Position numbers and translations under genes: made by a program. The notes under the pieces were generated by a model. That model did no database searches, was not told the DNA's origin, and worked only from the letters and a program-made list of their open reading frames with translations. DNA of 64,000 bases, taken from a virus. The stretch is from the IMG/VR virus record IMGVR_UViG_3300032287_003808, positions 62,001-126,000 of that record. One strand, given 5' to 3'. The stretch's first letter is position 1, and each line of letters begins with the position of its first letter. This document shows positions 44,806 to 53,297 of the stretch, in pieces.

Positions 44806-45073
44806 CTTTATCTTCTAAATTATCCGTTTCCTCATCTTCATCTTCGTCTTTTACTTCATCAAAACTAGTTGCTTGTTGAGATTTTAGATATTTTTCATAC
44901 TGGTTATCATCTTCTAAGAACACAACTTCATTACAAGTGTGATCTTTTTCTCCTAGAGTTACTATAATTCCTCTTTTAGCTCCTGTTGTTGAACAATTAA
45001 CACATGTTACAGTTCTTGGTAATGCTTTTAGTCTTAGAGGATTTATTTCTTCTTTACAATGAATACATTCCAT
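44780..45073 (-). CDS. DksA/TraR-like zinc-ribbon protein
   Basis: 97 residues. CIHCKEEINPLRLKALPRTV followed by CVNC is the C4 zinc finger of the DksA/TraR family, which binds RNA polymerase in the secondary channel. The helical hairpin usually found before it is missing and an acidic tail follows instead. A role at RNA polymerase is possible but unproven. Confidence 0.7.
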   Translation of the reverse strand: MECIHCKEEINPLRLKALPRTVTCVNCSTTGAKRGIIVTLGEKDHTCNEVVFLEDDNQYEKYLKSQQATSFDEVKDEDEDEETDNLEDKDAESSPVI

Positions 45074-45450
45074 TATTTTAGTTTATTTAAATAATTATAC
45101 AATTGGTTAATATTTGATATCATAGTGGCATTTCCATCTTCATCTATCATATTATATTTGTCTACATCTAGTAGTTTTCTTTCCCCACACCACCATAATA
45201 TAATCCCACCTTTTAAAGCACCATACGATTTTATAATTAACCCTTCTATTATTTGGAAGTATGGGTCTTCATATTTTACTATGTCAATTCCTAATTCCAT
45301 TAACATTTGGGTACGGTCATCAAATCTAGATAATGCTTCAACCATACCCATAAAGAACTTCTTATCTCGTTTGGCTACTGATTTAGGACTCTCAGTTATG
45401 CTTGCTCCACTGCCTGCTAGATTTTTTAAGTGCCTTATGTGTACATCCAT
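45073..45450 (-). CDS. Conserved-type phage protein, unknown
   Basis: 125 residues, starting MDVHIRHLKNLAGSGASITE, with helices around MVEALSRFDDRTQMLMELGI and IIEGLIIKSYG, then KGGIILWWCGERK. Neighbouring genes share boundary bases. No family recognised. Confidence 0.73.
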   Translation of the reverse strand: MDVHIRHLKNLAGSGASITESPKSVAKRDKKFFMGMVEALSRFDDRTQMLMELGIDIVKYEDPYFQIIEGLIIKSYGALKGGIILWWCGERKLLDVDKYNMIDEDGNATMISNINQLYNYLNKLK

Positions 45451-45452
45451 GT

Positions 45453-45614
45453 TTATTTTTTTTCTTCTACTTCAAATATCTTTAAGAAGTCATCTATAGC
45501 CATTTGTTTAATATGTGATGCTATCAAAATTGCATCCTCTAAATCAATTGCTTCAAATTTACCATATGGCTCCTTAGAAGGGTCTAATTTGTTGTAATAA
45601 ATAAATACCTTCAT
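45453..45614 (-). CDS. 53-residue protein, unknown
   Basis: Starts MKVFIYYNKLDPSKEPYGKF, a strand then a helix with acidic end. A late-type motif lies 45 bp upstream. Confidence 0.65.
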   Translation of the reverse strand: MKVFIYYNKLDPSKEPYGKFEAIDLEDAILIASHIKQMAIDDFLKIFEVEEKK

Positions 45615-45658
45615 ATTTTATTGAATATAAGAAAAAATAATTAAAAAACCAAATTTAC

Positions 45659-45668
45659 TATAAATATT
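45659..45668 (-). promoter_or_regulatory. Late-type promoter motif
   Basis: AATATTTATA then GTAAA on the minus strand, between the end of the glycan island and the gene starting at 45614. Confidence 0.45.
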
Positions 45669-45674
45669 TAATTT

Positions 45675-46472
45675 TTATAAAATAAATTTTTGGTTTGTTT
45701 CAGGGTGTGAGTGAATATAACTCCCCCATTTATATTTAGCATATTGGTGACAACTTGTTTCTTCTTGTTTAGATTGATTAATTTGTTCCGGAGATTTATT
45801 ACTTAGAGCAACAAAATGATAGAAGTGGCAATTCCAAGTTCTAAGCATTTTTAAACCGCTTAATTGGCATTTCATAAAGAACTCCCAATCTGTAACAAAA
45901 CCCGCCTGTGATGGATAATCTTCAGCAAAACCACCAACCTTTAAATAATCATACTTGTTTATAAGAATAGGAAATGTTGATCCGTTTTCTTCTATTTTAT
46001 CTCCAGAAGCGTAATGATAATCAAACAACCAAAACTTTTCTAAATCAAATGTATTTGGGTCACGTCCTAAATCTTCAATCATAAATTGTTTAAACATTGA
46101 AGGAAAAGGTTCAACTTGATTAGGTGTTAGAACAAATCCATTTGGATATTGTTTAGTACATTCACTCCAATCTTCTTCTAATGTAGTATCCCAAAAACGA
46201 GGAAACACATTATCATCATTTACAATTAATACTTTATCATATTGAGCATTGTATACTCCTAAGTTTAATGCTTTGCAAGCACCTACATTTTGCTCTAAAT
46301 TTAAAACATCAATATGTTTAGAGTATTTTTTAAGTACTTCTTCATTTAAGTCATAATGACCATCTACAACTACAATGATTTGATTTTCATTCTGTTGTCC
46401 TTCAATAGCTGATTTTAAGCATAAATCTAAAGCATGAGTTGTTTTGTAAGTGGGGATAATTACTGTTATCAT
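45675..46472 (-). CDS. Glycosyltransferase family 2
   Basis: 265 residues. MITVIIPTYKTTHALDLCLK at the start and the metal-binding VNDDN at about 85-88 give the GT-A fold of GT2 enzymes; a later FVTDWEFFMKCQLSG is the usual acceptor-site region. It moves a sugar from a nucleotide-sugar to an acceptor. It lies at the low-coordinate end of the glycan island, overlapping the next gene by 4 bp. Confidence 0.88.
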   Translation of the reverse strand: MITVIIPTYKTTHALDLCLKSAIEGQQNENQIIVVVDGHYDLNEEVLKKYSKHIDVLNLEQNVGACKALNLGVYNAQYDKVLIVNDDNVFPRFWDTTLEEDWSECTKQYPNGFVLTPNQVEPFPSMFKQFMIEDLGRDPNTFDLEKFWLFDYHYASGDKIEENGSTFPILINKYDYLKVGGFAEDYPSQAGFVTDWEFFMKCQLSGLKMLRTWNCHFYHFVALSNKSPEQINQSKQEETSCHQYAKYKWGSYIHSHPETNQKFIL

Positions 46473-47161
46473 ATAGTTTTATTGTTTATACATTCCCAAT
46501 CAATTGTAGGTGACATTAATTGTTCCATACAATGAGTTGATAATCCTGGTATTGGTGTCATTACGAATCTGCCTCTATGTTCATTAAGGTGCATAAATGT
46601 GTTATGGTCTCCTACTGTTGTTGACCAAACGTCATAGTCTTTATCAAATAAATCCCTTGTTATAATGAAACTGCCACAAGTTGAACCTATAGTTCTCCAA
46701 TGGTGAGTACTAGTGGTATAAACTCTTGAAATCATATTATTAACATGCTCCGGGAAGTACTTGTCATTATGGTCATACAACGAGATATAATGTAAGTCTG
46801 CGTATGTAGAGAATAAATTCATAGTTTCATCTACCCAATTATCAGTATGTAAATAATCGTTCTCTAAAAAATAAATTAACTCATTAGGTTCCATAGGTTG
46901 CTCTTTAATATGTTCTAAAAGAGCTCTATAAGATAATAAACTTGATTTATAATCAGTAGGAAATAAAGTAAATTTATCTTGATAGTTTTTAGTAAAGTCT
47001 TGATTTATATCTCCATCTAAAGCTAAAGTTAGATCAATATTATCATACCCTTCTATAGTTTTAAGAAGATTTTTAAAACAGTTTTCATAACTAAACCATG
47101 ACGGTCTCCATCTCCCAGGACTGTTAGTTACAGCGTGGCGATAATAGATATGGATTTTCAT
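46469..47161 (-). CDS. Glycosyltransferase-like protein
   Basis: 230 residues. It starts KIHIYYRHAVTNSPGRWRPS and has LIYFLENDYLHTDNWVDE, an ExD-type metal site in a GT-A-like place, and a TTVGDHNTFMHLNEH block. The family is not certain, but position between a GT2 and the GNAT-methyltransferase fusion supports a glycan role. Overlaps its neighbour by 4 bp. Confidence 0.68.
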   Translation of the reverse strand: MKIHIYYRHAVTNSPGRWRPSWFSYENCFKNLLKTIEGYDNIDLTLALDGDINQDFTKNYQDKFTLFPTDYKSSLLSYRALLEHIKEQPMEPNELIYFLENDYLHTDNWVDETMNLFSTYADLHYISLYDHNDKYFPEHVNNMISRVYTTSTHHWRTIGSTCGSFIITRDLFDKDYDVWSTTVGDHNTFMHLNEHRGRFVMTPIPGLSTHCMEQLMSPTIDWECINNKTI

Positions 47162-47162
47162 A

Positions 47163-48329
47163 TTAGTGTTTTTTACAAATTAACATTATACTTGAACATA
47201 AATCAGGGTATTGATGACCTAGTTGAAAACAACCATCTAAATATTCTTTTGAAATAATATCAGTATTGAGCAATTGGTCCCATTGAAAATTAGCTAATGC
47301 TTTAAAGAATATTCCAGAGCGATTAATAACATTTAACCCTCCGTTTCTAGCATCTCTTTCTAAAGTATCTAAAGTATAAGTAATCCTATGGCCATGTTCT
47401 GCTTCAGCTGGAGTAATTGCTGCATTATGAGTAATTAGTCCCATTTTAACTGCTATTTGTCTTGAAGGAGCATTAGCATTAGGGCATACTAAAAACAATT
47501 TCCCATCTTCAGACAACCATTCATTTTTAATTCTAGATAACAATCCTACAGGATCATCAATATGCTCTAAAACATGAGTTAAGATAATATTATCATATTT
47601 TTTAGGAAGTTGAACATTTTCAAATAATGAATTAAAATACTCAATATCATGATTTAAATTTTGTTTAGCTGTCTTAATCGCTTCATCAGATGCTTCTACA
47701 CATGTAATATCATTAAAATAAGGAATAAGACGTTTTGTAAAATCACCTTTAAAACTTCCTAATTCAAGACAATTACCTTCAACAAAATGATGTTTAAATG
47801 ATTCTATCATATAGTGATGTATTACATCAAAATCAAAGTTGTAAGCGTACTTATGGTCTGGGGTGTCTTTTAATTCTTTATTGTAGTTTCTGTTCATGTT
47901 GTTCCATTTTAATATTAAAACATTATCTTTAGTTTCATGTAATATAAAATCATTTTTTTCATAGAAATTTATAGCTGGTTTGTTATTTTTAAAAACTTCT
48001 AAAGTTATGTTATTGTATTGCAAATCAGTACATCTAGACTTACAAGTATCTAATAATATTTGAGCTACACCTTGATTATGATACTCAGGTACTACACTGA
48101 TATTTGTTATGTATAAATTTTTCTGGTCAGAATTGTTATAGAAGGCTATTAAACCTATCAAAATATCATCTACTATTAATTCTATTCGTCTAGAATTTTC
48201 ATATAATTTTTTAGAGTATCCCTTAATATCAACATACGATGATAACTCAGGAGTAAATGATTTAGAACAAGATATTAAATGATTATATATCTGTTCTTGA
48301 GTGCTGTTGTTTATAGTTATTTTATTCAT
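47163..48329 (-). CDS. GNAT acetyltransferase - SAM methyltransferase fusion
   Basis: 388 residues with two enzymes. Residues about 1-145 are a GNAT domain (LYITNISVVPEYHNQGVAQI binds acetyl-CoA; AINFYEKNDF follows). Residues about 165-388 are a class I methyltransferase: LELGSFKGDFTKRL is motif I, ITCVEASDEAI binds the adenosyl ribose, and LTHVLEHIDDP follows. It probably adds both an acyl and a methyl group to a sugar. Fusions of this pair are unusual. Confidence 0.85.
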   Translation of the reverse strand: MNKITINNSTQEQIYNHLISCSKSFTPELSSYVDIKGYSKKLYENSRRIELIVDDILIGLIAFYNNSDQKNLYITNISVVPEYHNQGVAQILLDTCKSRCTDLQYNNITLEVFKNNKPAINFYEKNDFILHETKDNVLILKWNNMNRNYNKELKDTPDHKYAYNFDFDVIHHYMIESFKHHFVEGNCLELGSFKGDFTKRLIPYFNDITCVEASDEAIKTAKQNLNHDIEYFNSLFENVQLPKKYDNIILTHVLEHIDDPVGLLSRIKNEWLSEDGKLFLVCPNANAPSRQIAVKMGLITHNAAITPAEAEHGHRITYTLDTLERDARNGGLNVINRSGIFFKALANFQWDQLLNTDIISKEYLDGCFQLGHQYPDLCSSIMLICKKH

Positions 48330-49287
48330 TTTCTAATATTGCTAATCCAAATCCATATTTACCAAAATCATTTCCATTATAAGTCATATAATGTTGCCCA
48401 TCAACTTCAAAGACGTGTGGATAATGTTGCATAGTGCTGTCCCATCCCGTTTCAGAGTATCTAATCCCTGCTTCTTTATCTTTACGTTCCCAATTAATTA
48501 AGTCAATTGATGTTGCGTACCCTATTTTATACCCTCTTCCAGGTGTAGTTCTAAAATCTAAGCCTTCTCTATAAACAAAATACATATGATATAATCCATC
48601 TTTATAAAATACATCTGGTCCTGCTTGACATTCGTTTTCATCTAATATATCAGGGATAATATTCACATTTAGGCGAACCCATTTGATCCCATCTTTAGAA
48701 ATAGCCATCCTATTCTTATAGATTATTTCAGGTTTGCCATTATGATTAATCCATTTGGTCCCAGCTAAATAAAACATATACCAGGTATTGTTAAATTTTC
48801 TAATTTTAGGACCACTTAGAACAAATGGCTCAAATGCATCTGCTGATAATATAGGGCCGGGTCCTATTCTGCTGAATGTTTCTCCATTATCTTCACTATA
48901 TGCTAAACCAATAGAAGTATTAAATGGTACTGATTGGCAACGAGTCCACCCAGCGTAGTAAAATAATATTTTATCATTGAGTCTAATATTACTAGAAGGA
49001 TAAACAGCAAACTCATCAAACGTACCTAGTTCCCCTAAAGGCATTATAGGTTTATCTGAGACTCTAATTATTTTAGTAAGGTCGTTTTTGTCTAAATCTA
49101 AAAATGTTGTATAAGATTTTGCAAACCCATCCTCATCATTTTCAGGTCTACAAGAAAAATATACTCTAACAACATCATCTAAAACTAAAGTATGAGTGCA
49201 TTGTGAATGAGTTTTCATCCATGGTCTGTCAATACCGTCATCCCATACTGTTGGGTCAAAAATATGTCCTAATTTATTCCATTTCAT
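48322..49287 (-). CDS. Beta-propeller glycosidase-like protein
   Basis: 321 residues with repeated blade motifs (VRVYFSCRPENDEDG, DKILFYYAGWTR, NTWYMFYLAGTKW, GLYHMYFVYREG, QHYMTYNGNDFG), each ending in an aromatic pair. This is the five-bladed fold of GH43/GH32/GH130-type enzymes found in polysaccharide gene clusters. It may cut or modify a glycan; catalytic acids cannot be fixed by eye. Confidence 0.78.
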   Translation of the reverse strand: MKWNKLGHIFDPTVWDDGIDRPWMKTHSQCTHTLVLDDVVRVYFSCRPENDEDGFAKSYTTFLDLDKNDLTKIIRVSDKPIMPLGELGTFDEFAVYPSSNIRLNDKILFYYAGWTRCQSVPFNTSIGLAYSEDNGETFSRIGPGPILSADAFEPFVLSGPKIRKFNNTWYMFYLAGTKWINHNGKPEIIYKNRMAISKDGIKWVRLNVNIIPDILDENECQAGPDVFYKDGLYHMYFVYREGLDFRTTPGRGYKIGYATSIDLINWERKDKEAGIRYSETGWDSTMQHYPHVFEVDGQHYMTYNGNDFGKYGFGLAILENE

Positions 49288-49985
49288 ATTAAAGTATATT
49301 CATTTAAATATTCTTGTATTTGTTCTTTTGAATTAAACATCATAACATCTATAATTGAGAGCCAAGAAACAAATTCATTATTGAATTGTTTATATTTAAT
49401 TGGGTTTGATTTAATAAAGTTAAGTTTAATCTTGTTTTGTTTAAATGTTTCTTTATCATACAACTCTACTCCCCCTATAGAATTTATATAAACATCAGCA
49501 TTTTGAGCTTTACATAAAGATAAGACTTTATCTTGGGATTTCAAAGTATGATCTGCATTTATTGAAGAAGAAATTATAATAGGTGTTTTAATTTCTAAAT
49601 AAGAATTTATTAAAACAATACTATCATATATAAATTTAAATAAATTTTCTTCTGGGTTGTTTAAACATTTTGATATTAATTTAAATGTTTCTTCAAAATA
49701 AGGAGCTTTATTATATGATGATTTAATTATGTTAATCATTTTATTTTTATCTTTCTCCCACGACTCAGATAACTCTCTTTCTACTACATCTAAATAATCA
49801 GAATCTTTTTTTATCGGAAGAGTAATAAGTTGGTCTTTTCCATTTGCTAAAATACGATTTCTATTTATCCATCCTTTTTTAGTATATTGGATATTATCGT
49901 ATATAACAAATTGATCAACAGAATTTATTAATTGAAAATACCCTATATAAGGCATGAAATACGGCTGCATTATAGCTAATTTCAT
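49284..49985 (-). CDS. WbqC family protein
   Basis: 233 residues with MQPYFMPYIGYFQLI, QFVIYDNIQYTKKGWINRN and RILANGKDQLITLPIKK, the strongly conserved start of WbqC proteins. The family is found in O-antigen and glycan clusters and is thought to act in sugar modification. Overlaps both neighbours by 4 bp. Confidence 0.93.
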   Translation of the reverse strand: MKLAIMQPYFMPYIGYFQLINSVDQFVIYDNIQYTKKGWINRNRILANGKDQLITLPIKKDSDYLDVVERELSESWEKDKNKMINIIKSSYNKAPYFEETFKLISKCLNNPEENLFKFIYDSIVLINSYLEIKTPIIISSSINADHTLKSQDKVLSLCKAQNADVYINSIGGVELYDKETFKQNKIKLNFIKSNPIKYKQFNNEFVSWLSIIDVMMFNSKEQIQEYLNEYTLI

Positions 49986-50620
49986 TTAGTATAGATTTCA
50001 AATTTAGATAAATCTGGGTATGGCATCTCTAAGTCTGCATTATGTTTTGGTGTCTCACCATTATAAAATTGGTTCATAAGAAGCAAACCACGAGCAGCTA
50101 ATTCAGGCATCATATAAAAATTCCACCCTAACATATCAAAATTATCATCATGGTAAGAACACTCACGTCTCCCACTATATCTTGCTCTTTTAAACCATAA
50201 ATAAGCTTCATGACTATCAGTTAATATAGCTCCTCCTTTAGATAATTTAAAATGTTTATAAGGACCAGTAAATGAAATACACATATGCGTTTCAGGTCGG
50301 TACATGTCTGATGTAAAAGATAAGGCTGCATCCCAGACATTACTTCCTTCAAGTGGGTAAGCTCCTTTTAATGTCTTACCTTTAACCTTCTTAAAATTTA
50401 CTTTCAACCCAGCATGAATAATTTCACATGGTACTGATGGGTATGTTCTAGAAGGGATTGTAATATATTCTGATGTGATGCTCTTATTTATATGGTATTC
50501 GTAATAAAGAGCTAAAAATAAACCGTTTGATTGGTTATCTACAGTCACTACATAAGGTGCTCCTGTATATTCTGCTAAACGTCTTTCAAACTCATTTGTA
50601 ATATCATAAACATTTTTCAT
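49982..50620 (-). CDS. Short DegT-type aminotransferase-like protein
   Basis: 212 residues. The large PLP domain of DegT/DnrJ/EryC1 enzymes is visible: YTGAPYVVTVDNQSNGLFLA, TIPSRTYPSVPCEIIHAG, Asp97 in VWDAALSF, and SFTGPYKHFKLSKGG with a Lys at 122 in the place of the PLP lysine. The C-terminal domain is missing (usual length about 370). It may act as a half-enzyme, pair with the full-length enzyme at 50993-52159, or be degenerate. Confidence 0.75.
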   Translation of the reverse strand: MKNVYDITNEFERRLAEYTGAPYVVTVDNQSNGLFLALYYEYHINKSITSEYITIPSRTYPSVPCEIIHAGLKVNFKKVKGKTLKGAYPLEGSNVWDAALSFTSDMYRPETHMCISFTGPYKHFKLSKGGAILTDSHEAYLWFKRARYSGRRECSYHDDNFDMLGWNFYMMPELAARGLLLMNQFYNGETPKHNADLEMPYPDLSKFEIYTK

Positions 50621-50996
50621 AACTATAAAAATTTTGCTTTTTAAAACCTAATTTCTCAAATACTTTACTACTTGCTATATTTTGAGGAAATACAAATGCT
50701 GTTAAAGCATCATGTTGTTCCATAAATTCAGAAACCATAAATGTGCCTATACCTTTTCCTTTAAAATTAGGGTCAACACAATAAGTAATTTCATTTTCTT
50801 TAATAACTCCTATATAACCTACAGGTTCTTCACCTAATAAACATATTTTATATCTATTAGAATTTTTACTCATGTATTCTGCCTGTTGTTCAGGAGTTAT
50901 TTTAATTTGAGTAAAAAACCAGTTTTCATTTTCAGGATGCGTCCTTAACAAACGAACAAACTCCCAATATTTAGAAGTACAATCTACTAATATCAT
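50604..50996 (-). CDS. GNAT acetyltransferase
   Basis: 130 residues. EEPVGYIGVIKENEITYCVD and NFKGKGIGTFMVSEFMEQ are the acetyl-CoA site, and ASSKVFEKLGFKKQNFYSYE closes the fold. It probably acetylates an amino sugar made by the neighbouring aminotransferase. Overlaps both neighbours. Confidence 0.87.
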   Translation of the reverse strand: MILVDCTSKYWEFVRLLRTHPENENWFFTQIKITPEQQAEYMSKNSNRYKICLLGEEPVGYIGVIKENEITYCVDPNFKGKGIGTFMVSEFMEQHDALTAFVFPQNIASSKVFEKLGFKKQNFYSYEKCL

Positions 50997-52159
50997 GCTT
51001 TAATAATATTATTTACTGTTTTAATTATAAATTTAATATCTTTTTCTGTCAAAAACAAATGAAGAGGTAAAGAAATTAATTCATCACTTGCTTTATGAGC
51101 ATTAGGGCATGTACCAAAACCATAAGAATACATTTCATATTGAGTATTATCTTTATAATGTACTCCTGGGAATATACTATGGTTATTGAGATGTTCTAAT
51201 ACATTATCTCTGTTATTTACTCGTATTTGGTATAAATGTCTTGAAGATTGGCAATTTAGATTGTGACGGACTATTTTTATTTTAGAGTTATTCTTGAATC
51301 CTTCATCATACATCTCACATATTTCTCTTCTACGCTCATTATCTTCATCTAAGTATTTTAAACTAACTAACCCCATAGAAGCCATAATAGAATTACTATG
51401 TGCTTTAAACCCACAGTCTACAACATCATAATCCCACTTATAATTTCCTTTTTCATTAGTACGTTTAAAAGTATCTTTATCAATACCTAACCAAGATAAT
51501 TTACGAGCTAAAGCATCATAATCACCGTTTTGAAAGCATATCATTCCTGAATCTGCTGTTGGTAGATTCTTTACCGCTTGGAAACTATAAACTGTTACAT
51601 CTGCATCCCATCCTATTTGGATTTTGGAAGAACCCATACCATCAAAGATTTGGTCTACTTTTGTGCCAGCCATGTGAGCTGCGTCAAGAATAAACTTTAA
51701 GCCATTTTCTCTACAAAATTCTAATATTTCAAAATATTGCCCTATGTTTCCTCCTATACCTACAAATAATACTGCTTTAGTTTTCTTAGTAATTTTAGAT
51801 TTAACACTTTCTAGATCTAAACATAATTGATCATCTACATCAGCAAATACTGGTTTTAGGTTATTATATACTATAGAATGATTTGAAGAAACAAATGTTA
51901 ATGGAGTTGTAATTATTTCATCTCCATTTTTCCATTTATTAGTGTCTTTTAAAATTTTAATAGCAATTTGTAAACCAACAGTATTTGAAGCTACATAATG
52001 AGCGTATGGTACATGAGCATATTTTTTAAATGCTTCCTCAAACTTATTAGTTTTAAACCCTAACCCAGTCCACCCTAAATCAAGACATTCTTCTATTTCT
52101 TGTAGTATTTCTTCTTTACGGTATTTAGGTTTAAATAATTGAATAGGAGTATTTTCCAT
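50993..52159 (-). CDS. DegT/DnrJ/EryC1 sugar aminotransferase
   Basis: 388 residues, full length. PLTFVSSNHSIVYNNLKPVF, Asp159 in LDAAHMAG, and Lys197 in SFQAVKNLPTADSGMI, which would hold PLP, are all present. These enzymes transfer an amino group to a keto-sugar nucleotide. With the GNAT gene it would give an N-acetylated amino sugar. Confidence 0.93.
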   Translation of the reverse strand: MENTPIQLFKPKYRKEEILQEIEECLDLGWTGLGFKTNKFEEAFKKYAHVPYAHYVASNTVGLQIAIKILKDTNKWKNGDEIITTPLTFVSSNHSIVYNNLKPVFADVDDQLCLDLESVKSKITKKTKAVLFVGIGGNIGQYFEILEFCRENGLKFILDAAHMAGTKVDQIFDGMGSSKIQIGWDADVTVYSFQAVKNLPTADSGMICFQNGDYDALARKLSWLGIDKDTFKRTNEKGNYKWDYDVVDCGFKAHSNSIMASMGLVSLKYLDEDNERRREICEMYDEGFKNNSKIKIVRHNLNCQSSRHLYQIRVNNRDNVLEHLNNHSIFPGVHYKDNTQYEMYSYGFGTCPNAHKASDELISLPLHLFLTEKDIKFIIKTVNNIIKA

Positions 52160-52161
52160 AA

Positions 52162-52809
52162 TTAAATAGTATCGTAATAACTGTTTTGTTTTTCTTGTTT
52201 ATCAATTGTTTTAGGATGATATAGGGAAAATTCCTCTATAGCGGGTAATTGAGTCCAAGTTTTAAATCCATCTAAACGCTCATGAACTTTATTTACCCAT
52301 TTTATCTCCGGTTTATTTCTCCAAATACGCCATTGGTAATCAGGCCAATTAACCCATTCTTCTTCACTTAATCTCCATCCCCATTTTTGGATATGTTCTT
52401 GAGTCAAGCCTTCTACTGTATTAACTCTCGGCACTTGAAGCACCTCACATTCAGGATTGTCTTCTAACATTAAGTGTAGTATCTTAATTAAATTTTCATT
52501 TGGTACCTCATCAGCATCAATTTGAAAAATATAATCACCAGTACATGCTTTGGTTAGATGGTTTTTAAACGCTCCAAAATCATTATTTAATGGATAAAAT
52601 ACAACTCGAATATTACCTTGTGTATTATGTTTCATAAGGTAAACATGTACTTGACTTTTATCCTCAGGATGATTTTTCATATCATCCACAGTCAAATCCA
52701 TTTGAACTACAATCTCATCTTGAGGTCGTTTATGTTTAAGTAAAAAATTTAACAGTCGTTGAATCTCTATAAATTCATTACAGACTGTAACCGCGTAACT
52801 AATTTTCAT
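52162..52809 (-). CDS. Glycosyltransferase family 2
   Basis: 215 residues. ISYAVTVCNEFIEIQRLLNF starts the fold and IFQIDADEVPNE supplies the DxD-type metal site; YQWRIWRNKPEIKWVNKVHE follows, as in GT2 enzymes for LPS cores. Head of the tight gene string 52809-45675. Confidence 0.85.
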   Translation of the reverse strand: MKISYAVTVCNEFIEIQRLLNFLLKHKRPQDEIVVQMDLTVDDMKNHPEDKSQVHVYLMKHNTQGNIRVVFYPLNNDFGAFKNHLTKACTGDYIFQIDADEVPNENLIKILHLMLEDNPECEVLQVPRVNTVEGLTQEHIQKWGWRLSEEEWVNWPDYQWRIWRNKPEIKWVNKVHERLDGFKTWTQLPAIEEFSLYHPKTIDKQEKQNSYYDTI

Positions 52810-52847
52810 ATAACTTTAATATATTAAGGATTTTTTTAAAGGACAAG

Positions 52848-53297
52848 TTATTCTGGGAGTACTCCTATATAACTTAAAGCTTCAATATAGTCACGCTCAG
52901 GGAATATTTTCATATTAGGCATATCCATTTTATGAGTTTGTAATTTGCCCATAACTTCTTTTCTATCTTCTTCAGGCACTTCAACAGCTTTAACAGCTCC
53001 CCACCCCCAGTTTTGAGCATTTTGACCATATGCAAATACCATACCTTGCTCAGGATGATTGATGGTGTTTGGAATCCAAATTAAACCAGTTTCAGAATCA
53101 GTCCAAGCTAAATCTTTATACAACTCAGGCAACGTTTCCATCTGTTGTTGAAAAAATTCATGTTCTTCTGTCATTAATGAATTAGTCCAAAAACCACAAG
53201 ATAGACTCATGTAATTATAAATCTCAGGAGCAACTTGTACTTTATAACACAAGTCACCTCCTGATTTAGGGCAGTTAATTATTTCTTCGTTTTGCAT
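52848..53297 (-). CDS. Protein of unknown function in glycan island
   Basis: 149 residues, starting MQNEEIINCPKSGGDLCYKV, where two Cys in a CPxxGGxxC layout might bind metal, with Trp-rich WTDSETGLIWIPN and WGWGAVKAVEV. I recall similar proteins in T4-like phages; function unknown. Shares a boundary base with the glycosyltransferase. Confidence 0.73.
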   Translation of the reverse strand: MQNEEIINCPKSGGDLCYKVQVAPEIYNYMSLSCGFWTNSLMTEEHEFFQQQMETLPELYKDLAWTDSETGLIWIPNTINHPEQGMVFAYGQNAQNWGWGAVKAVEVPEEDRKEVMGKLQTHKMDMPNMKIFPERDYIEALSYIGVLPE

